From contig JAKZHN010000014.1 of assembly GCA_037179335.1 (NCBI GenBank), positions 806,001-870,000 of the forward strand: DNA of 64,000 nucleotides, in the 5' to 3' direction. This DNA comes from Cyclaneusma minus (lineage: Eukaryota > Ascomycota > Leotiomycetes > Marthamycetales > Marthamycetaceae). Numbering within the stretch: position 1 is the stretch's first letter; each line of letters opens with the position of its first letter. This document shows, piece after piece, positions 59,146 to 64,000 of the stretch. A program made the translations under genes and the position numbers. A model generated the notes under the pieces. The model was not told where the DNA came from. It saw nothing but the letters and a program-made list of their open reading frames with translations, and made no database searches.

Positions 59146-59350
59146 AAAAATACGGCGCTGCGCTAATAAATAATAGGCTTTAAAAATACAATGCTATAAA
59201 AAAATGCAAGAATACGGCGCTATGCTAGGGATTTAAAAGCTTTAAAAATACAATATTGCAGAGTTTTTGCTAAGAATTTAAAGGCACGGCGCTGCAGATT
59301 TTGCTTTAAAAATATAGCGCTATAAAAAGTTTAAAAATACGGCGCTGCCG
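59146..59350. repeat. ~30-bp tandem repeat (AAAAATACGGCGCTG)
   Basis: Seven copies, at 59146, 59183, 59209, 59245, 59279, 59308 and 59334, spaced 26-37 bp. Some keep ACGGCGCTG and others are RIP-mutated (ACAATGCTA, ACAATATTG). They lie just inside the high-coordinate LTR, in what would be the leader of the minus-strand element. Confidence 0.7.
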
Positions 59351-59394
59351 AAATTTGTTTTTTTAATTATACTAAAATATATTGGTAATTATAA

Positions 59395-59583
59395 TTTATT
59401 TAAATTTAATATGGACTGGATTTTTTAAATATATTATATTTAAAAAAAGGCTATTTTATAGCTTGGAAATATTATGCGTTTTTTTTCGCTTATATATACA
59501 AGGGTAGCGTGACTTTTTGCATATAATTAGGGTATTTTGGTAGGGGGTTAATTTAAACCATTAGGAGGGCACTTTAACACTTT
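59395..59583 (-). repeat. LTR, high-coordinate copy (5' LTR of minus-strand element)
   Basis: Partner of 54185-54375. The inner core runs from TG at 59412 to CA at 59579. Differences are largely transition mutations. Confidence 0.6.
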
Positions 59584-62500
59584 TATTTTTTTTCTATATT
59601 TAATATATTATTTTAGCCAAATATATTTTATAAATTGCTAATAGCAGCTTTTTACTATTTTATTTCGCCCGCTTTTATAATTATGCTATTAAATTTAACA
59701 TTAATATAAATATTTATTTTAAAAACGAAAGAATTAAATAATTTAAAAATAAAAACAAGTTTTTTAAATTTGGCAAAAATAAAACAATTTAAATAGCCTT
59801 TTTTTAATATATTTTTCTATTTTATAAATTATTTATATTAGCAAATATTTTATTAAAGCTTTAATTATTGCCCTAATTAAACTTATAATAAAAATTATTT
59901 ATTTAGCTTTTATTTATAATTAAAAACGCGCTGTATTTTATCTAGTATTGGATATTTATAAAAAAACACTAATTAATAGCTTTTATAATTGCTATGCTTA
60001 AAAAATTACTATTAATAAATTAAACAATTATTACCACGCCTAGTTTTGCGCCAATTTTACCAATTAGCAATTATTTCCAAAAAATATTTAAGGCTTTTGC
60101 CGCTAATAAATAAATATTTTTGCTTTAATTAACGCATTTGCAATTTAAGTTCTTATTATAGGCTTTATATTTATTTTTATTATTCGGAAAAGCATTTTGC
60201 AAAAACGTATTTTAAAAATTTAAATTTCAAATAATAAAAACCGCTAAAAGAGTTTTTAATAGCTAAAGCCCTTTTAATTTTTTAAAACATATATAGCTAT
60301 TTTTCAAATTCGCCGCAGCCTAATATTACTCTTAAATTTCTTTTATTTAAAAAAAATATCATTGCTTATATTTTGCAAAAACAATTATTTAAATTATAAA
60401 AAAAGATGATTCTAATAGCATTATCCTAAAAAAAAATATAAAAAACGCTTTTCGCATTATACTAATAGCTATAATTTATTAATGGCTTTTTAAATTTATT
60501 TAAAATAGCTAAATTTTTATAAAATATTTTTTTCTTATTAAATTGGCTATATTTCCAATTGTATTTAATTTTTTTAGGAAAGCTTTTAAATAGATTATAC
60601 ACGCTTGGCTTTCAAAGCCAATAGCCTATTATTATTTTAATAATAGCATTCTTTTTTTTTGCTTTTTTTTTGCGTTTTTCTTTGCATAGAAAAAAAGCTA
60701 TAATTTGCTATATTAAATATATTAAATATTTTAAAATTATATTAAATTGGTTAAAAGCCAAATTATATGAATTTTTGGCTTTTTAATTAATATAATTACT
60801 ATAATAATTTTAATTCTTTTTAAAAAAAATTGGAAATTAATCGCTAAATTCGCTATTTATCGCGCAATTTCCTTTTATAACGCCCAATTTTTAATTGGCT
60901 TATTAATCTTTTGCGCTTTTATAATCCAATTAAAAATTGTTTTTTGCAAAAGGCTATAAATATTTATAGCAAGCTTTTAAATTTTAAAGTTTTTAAATTT
61001 TTACTGTATTTTTATTAAAATTCAAAAAACAAATTTGGTGGCGGAATTTCCTTTTTAGATAAAATAATATTCGCTTTATTAATTAAGCCTATAGGCATTA
61101 AATTAATTTTTTTTACAAATATTTTAATTATTAATTTAAATATATTCTATATTAATTTCTGCTTTATTTAATATTATAATTGGCAAATTTATGCAATTAT
61201 ATTATTAACTTTTGATATTAATTTTTTTTAAAATCCACGCTATTTTCTTCGCTTTTCCCATTTGGGTATTAATATAGCAGGCAAAGCATTTGGTTATTTA
61301 TACCAATAGCATTATTATAGCTATTGGTATTATAAAATTTATATTGCAAAATCCGGGCCAAAATACGCTATTTTGCAAATTATAATTTTTAATAATATAT
61401 AATAATATTATTTTAAAATTAATTTATTTTTTTAAAATTTAAAATAATCTAGCAAATGCCTTTTTTTTTGAAATTGATTAAAAATAATTAATTAATATGT
61501 TTAATAGCAAATGCCGGTGTTTTTGTATTTTTAATCGCTTGATTTAAAACCATTAAATCTTTTTTGGCAATATAATTTTTTTTAAAATAGTTTAGCGCAA
61601 GGCATTTGCAATAGCTATTAATTCTATTAAAAGTTATATTAAAATTTTTATATTTTACATAATTATAAAATTTAATTAGTATTTAAATAAAATTTTATAA
61701 AATAAATATATTATTAAATTTAAAATTTTTAAGCCTTAGCCCAGGGCAAGTTTTCCGCCGCCTTTATTATATTAATAATTTCCGCTATTTATACCTATTA
61801 TATTAATATAGCCTTTTTGCTTATATGTTTTAAACATCTTTGCTTTTATAGAGTTTTGGACAATATTAAATATATAAAAAATAGCCAGCCAATAAAAAAG
61901 GCTATTTTAATCATTTTATACCAATTGAAAATTATTATTAAGCCGGCGCTGCCGCTACTGAGTTTTATTTTTTTATCTAAAATTAAAGCAAATTTAAATT
62001 TTGATATTGAAATTAAAATTGCCTAAATTGGCTTTTGCCGCTTAAATAAAATTATTTATAATAAAAAAAAATTGCAAATTGTTTTTTATTTTTTAAAACC
62101 AAGTTATAGCGCAAAAATATATTTTTTAGCAAAAGTGGCAATTATATTATATTATATTTTTAATTTAATAAAATACACTATAATTATAAGGGCGTAAAAA
62201 TTATACTAGCTAAAATAGGGGATAAAACTTGCGCCGTTATAGCATTTAAAAAAAATCGCTTAAACCCTTAATTTTTAAAAACCCTTTTATGTTTTTTTAA
62301 TAGCTTTGCTTTTTTACGCAAATAATTTATTATAAGGCTTTATAATTGTTTTTGCCAAGTAGGCATTTTAATTTTTAAAATTAAGGAGTATAGTTTTTAT
62401 CGCAGTATTACCTAATATGCTATTAATTAAGGAATTTTAAATAAAAATACTAAAAGGCTTGGCTATTAATCCTTTGCAGTATTTTAAAGCTATCATTTGT

Positions 62501-62900
62501 TTTAGCTATTATACTAAATTTATTTTTAGCAAGCGCGTTTTTATAAAATTTACTTTTAATATTGATTTTGCGATTTAAATATTATTTTATGCAGTTTAGC
62601 TATTATTTAAGCATTATTATATTATTAGCAAGCTTTAATTTATAAATATATGTATTTTTGCAAATCATTGCTATTTAAAAAGCAAGTTTTTATTTCATTT
62701 TTTTTAAATTACTAATTTATTAATTCTAGCCATTACCGTTTAGCGCAGTTTTTTGGGCTTTTATAGGGGCGCTATATTTGGCTAATTCAAGCTTTTGAAA
62801 GCTTTTTTTTTTTCGCTATTAGGGAAGGAAAAAAAGGCTTTTGGTATAAAAAAAAGCTTTTAAAAGCTTTAAAATTTAAGGCTGCTTCCGCCAAACGCTG
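59584..62900. other. A+T-rich RIP-degraded DNA, right of the LTR element
   Basis: More than 3 kb of almost pure A/T with no surviving gene. It is probably another decayed transposon, but neither terminal repeats nor motifs could be identified. Confidence 0.55.
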
Positions 62901-64000
62901 CTTGACTCTATTTCTCCTTTGCACGTGACGAGCAGGTTAATATAAATGAAACTATCCAGCCATTGGCCAGCAACAGCATCATAGCATGAAACAATAACAG
63001 CAAGACGGACAAACGACAGCAAAAAATGCCATATGCAGCTCCGATGAATGAATCATTCCGCAGCCTGCACAAAATCCAGCTACGAAACTTCCTAACATTC
63101 CCGCCCTAGTGAGTAGTGTCTGAATTGTACTGCGCGAACCACTTCGAAGTGCCAAAAGCCATCCATCTTGCATGTACCTCCAAAGCTTTAAGCTCCAGGA
63201 AGCAATATCGATAGCTTAATATATAGCTTTCCTAACTGCATTAGTAAGCCCATTAGATACTAGGCCGTTGGCTATTAGCTGTCATGCTAAGATGACGGCA
63301 GCCTAGAAAAGCGGAAGCCAAATGAATGGACGACGGTAGGAATGCGAGCTAAAGGACTAAGAAATTGTGTTGCCTAAGCTGACAAATTGGAAGTGTGAAA
63401 ATTGTGGGCTGCCTGCCTTTTTCGCGTAATGCGGAGAGAACTTGGGCGTGATAAGGAGATGTCTTCTAGTCAAAGAGCTTGAGGAATCGTCGATGAGAGG
63501 CTTCATTGCGTCTTGATAAATTTGAATTCTACGAAACAGGATCGGAGGCTAAATCTATAGCTTTTCGAACCAGATTACTCAATCATTAGGCAGTAGGCAC
63601 TCAGCTGTTCGCTACTAAGTATCCGCGTTACTAGCTGACAGCAGCACCAAGCAGCGACAGCAAGACAACCAAATGACAGCAGAAATAAACAAAAACCACG
63701 GCTGCTGAAAGAAAGCGAAGCATGAAACTGAAGGTGTGGAATTCTAATCTATTTGCCCACTCTATATAATGTGCGGAGCCTTGAGAAGGCGGACAAACAG
63801 AGCTCTTCGAAGTCACCACAGAAACATGATGAGCAGTCTTCACATTTTCAAATGGTTGGACTTGGACTCCAACCAGCAGGTTCGAAGGCTCAATTCATAG
63901 CTTTCCCACTTTCCAGCCTGATTGGTAAGCCATGAACTACTAGGCATCATGCTAAGCTGACAATAGCATGATATTCCGACAGCAAGATGCATGGACGATG
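62901..64000 (-). repeat. promoter-unit array, block 4 (cut by window end)
   Basis: Normal base composition resumes with the array. Degenerate minus-type boxes lie near 63219 (ATATATAGC), 63554 (TCTATAGC) and 63895 (TTCATAGC), about 340 bp apart, each followed to the right by octamers on plus: 63637/63656/63675, and 63959/63978 with a third site (63997) cut by the window end. CACGTG lies at about 62922. Box and octamer orientation are as in block 1. Confidence 0.65.
63637..63682 (+). promoter_or_regulatory. perfect octamer triplet, block 4
   Basis: GACAGCAG at 63637, GACAGCAA at 63656 and GACAGCAG at 63675: three nearly identical octamers at exact 19-bp steps, the cleanest example in the window. 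Confidence 0.75.

Larger units (their letters stand above)
54185..59583 (-). mobile_element. RIP-degraded LTR retrotransposon (probably Gypsy type)
   Basis: Two direct repeats of about 180 bp (54185-54375 and 59395-59583) flank 5.0 kb and differ mostly by C-to-T and G-to-A changes, the RIP signature. Length (about 5.4 kb) and the integrase remnant close to the low-coordinate repeat suit a minus-strand Gypsy element with its integrase next to the 3' LTR. No open frame survives, and no target-site duplication could be seen. Inactive. Confidence 0.6.

Noticed and set aside
54197..59585. Target-site duplication around the LTR element
   Set aside because: The five bases before the inner TG (CAACA) and after the inner CA (CTTTT) do not match even allowing for C-to-T changes, so no duplication is claimed.

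Overview
The window comes from a filamentous ascomycete (Pezizomycotina). The signs are short GT-AG introns with CTRAY branch points in conserved fungal genes, an intron-containing tRNA, and a long A+T-rich tract with C-to-T/G-to-A decayed retrotransposon sequence, which is the footprint of repeat-induced point mutation (RIP). Genus and species cannot be read from the sequence.

Ordinary genes occupy only about a quarter of the window. From the left they are: the 3' end of a GMC oxidoreductase (to 346); a small Dabb (alpha/beta-barrel stress-response) protein (801-1206, minus); an acidic low-complexity protein of unknown function (2083-3401, minus); an RBR-type E3 ubiquitin ligase (5642-7028, minus); the COMPASS subunit Bre2/Ash2 (21028-22907, minus); tRNA-Asn (23357-23430, plus); a large scaffold-like protein with a Cys-rich module and two SH3-like segments (33159-37965, minus); and tRNA-His with an intron (40765-40854, minus). 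Exon structures were worked out by reading splice sites that restore frame and family motifs.

The striking content lies between the genes. At least 70 copies of a 300-400 bp promoter-like unit are strung head to tail in blocks: 9.6-20.9 kb (TATA boxes mainly on the minus strand), 23.7-32.3 kb (minus strand), 42.4-49.3 kb (plus strand), isolated copies inside the RIP tract, and 62.9-64 kb. Each well-kept unit has (i) three direct copies of a GACRGCAG-like octamer spaced at 19-20 bp, (ii) 80-150 bp further on a strong TATA box (TATAAAAG or TATATAAAG), (iii) a CT-rich stretch and (iv) a conserved leader motif about 35 bp past the TATA (ACCCAGAAT or TTCATGCC). The 200 or so bases after that differ from unit to unit and hold no shared open reading frame. 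The simplest reading is a cluster of many short, probably non-coding Pol II transcription units under one common factor; a decayed satellite is the main alternative. The bre2, SH3 and tRNA loci sit in the gaps between blocks, and blocks 2 and 3 point outward from the SH3/tRNA-His segment.

Two insertions interrupt the regular spacing. The one at about 47.64-48.53 kb looks like a separate structured-RNA element with its own TATA box; it contains nine stem-loops that share an octameric loop (GCTGGCGG) but have different, still complementary stems. The one at 28.20-28.43 kb is a string of inverted repeats. From 49.6 to 62.9 kb the DNA is RIP-degraded and includes a decayed LTR retrotransposon (54.2-59.6 kb, minus orientation) with an integrase zinc-motif remnant.
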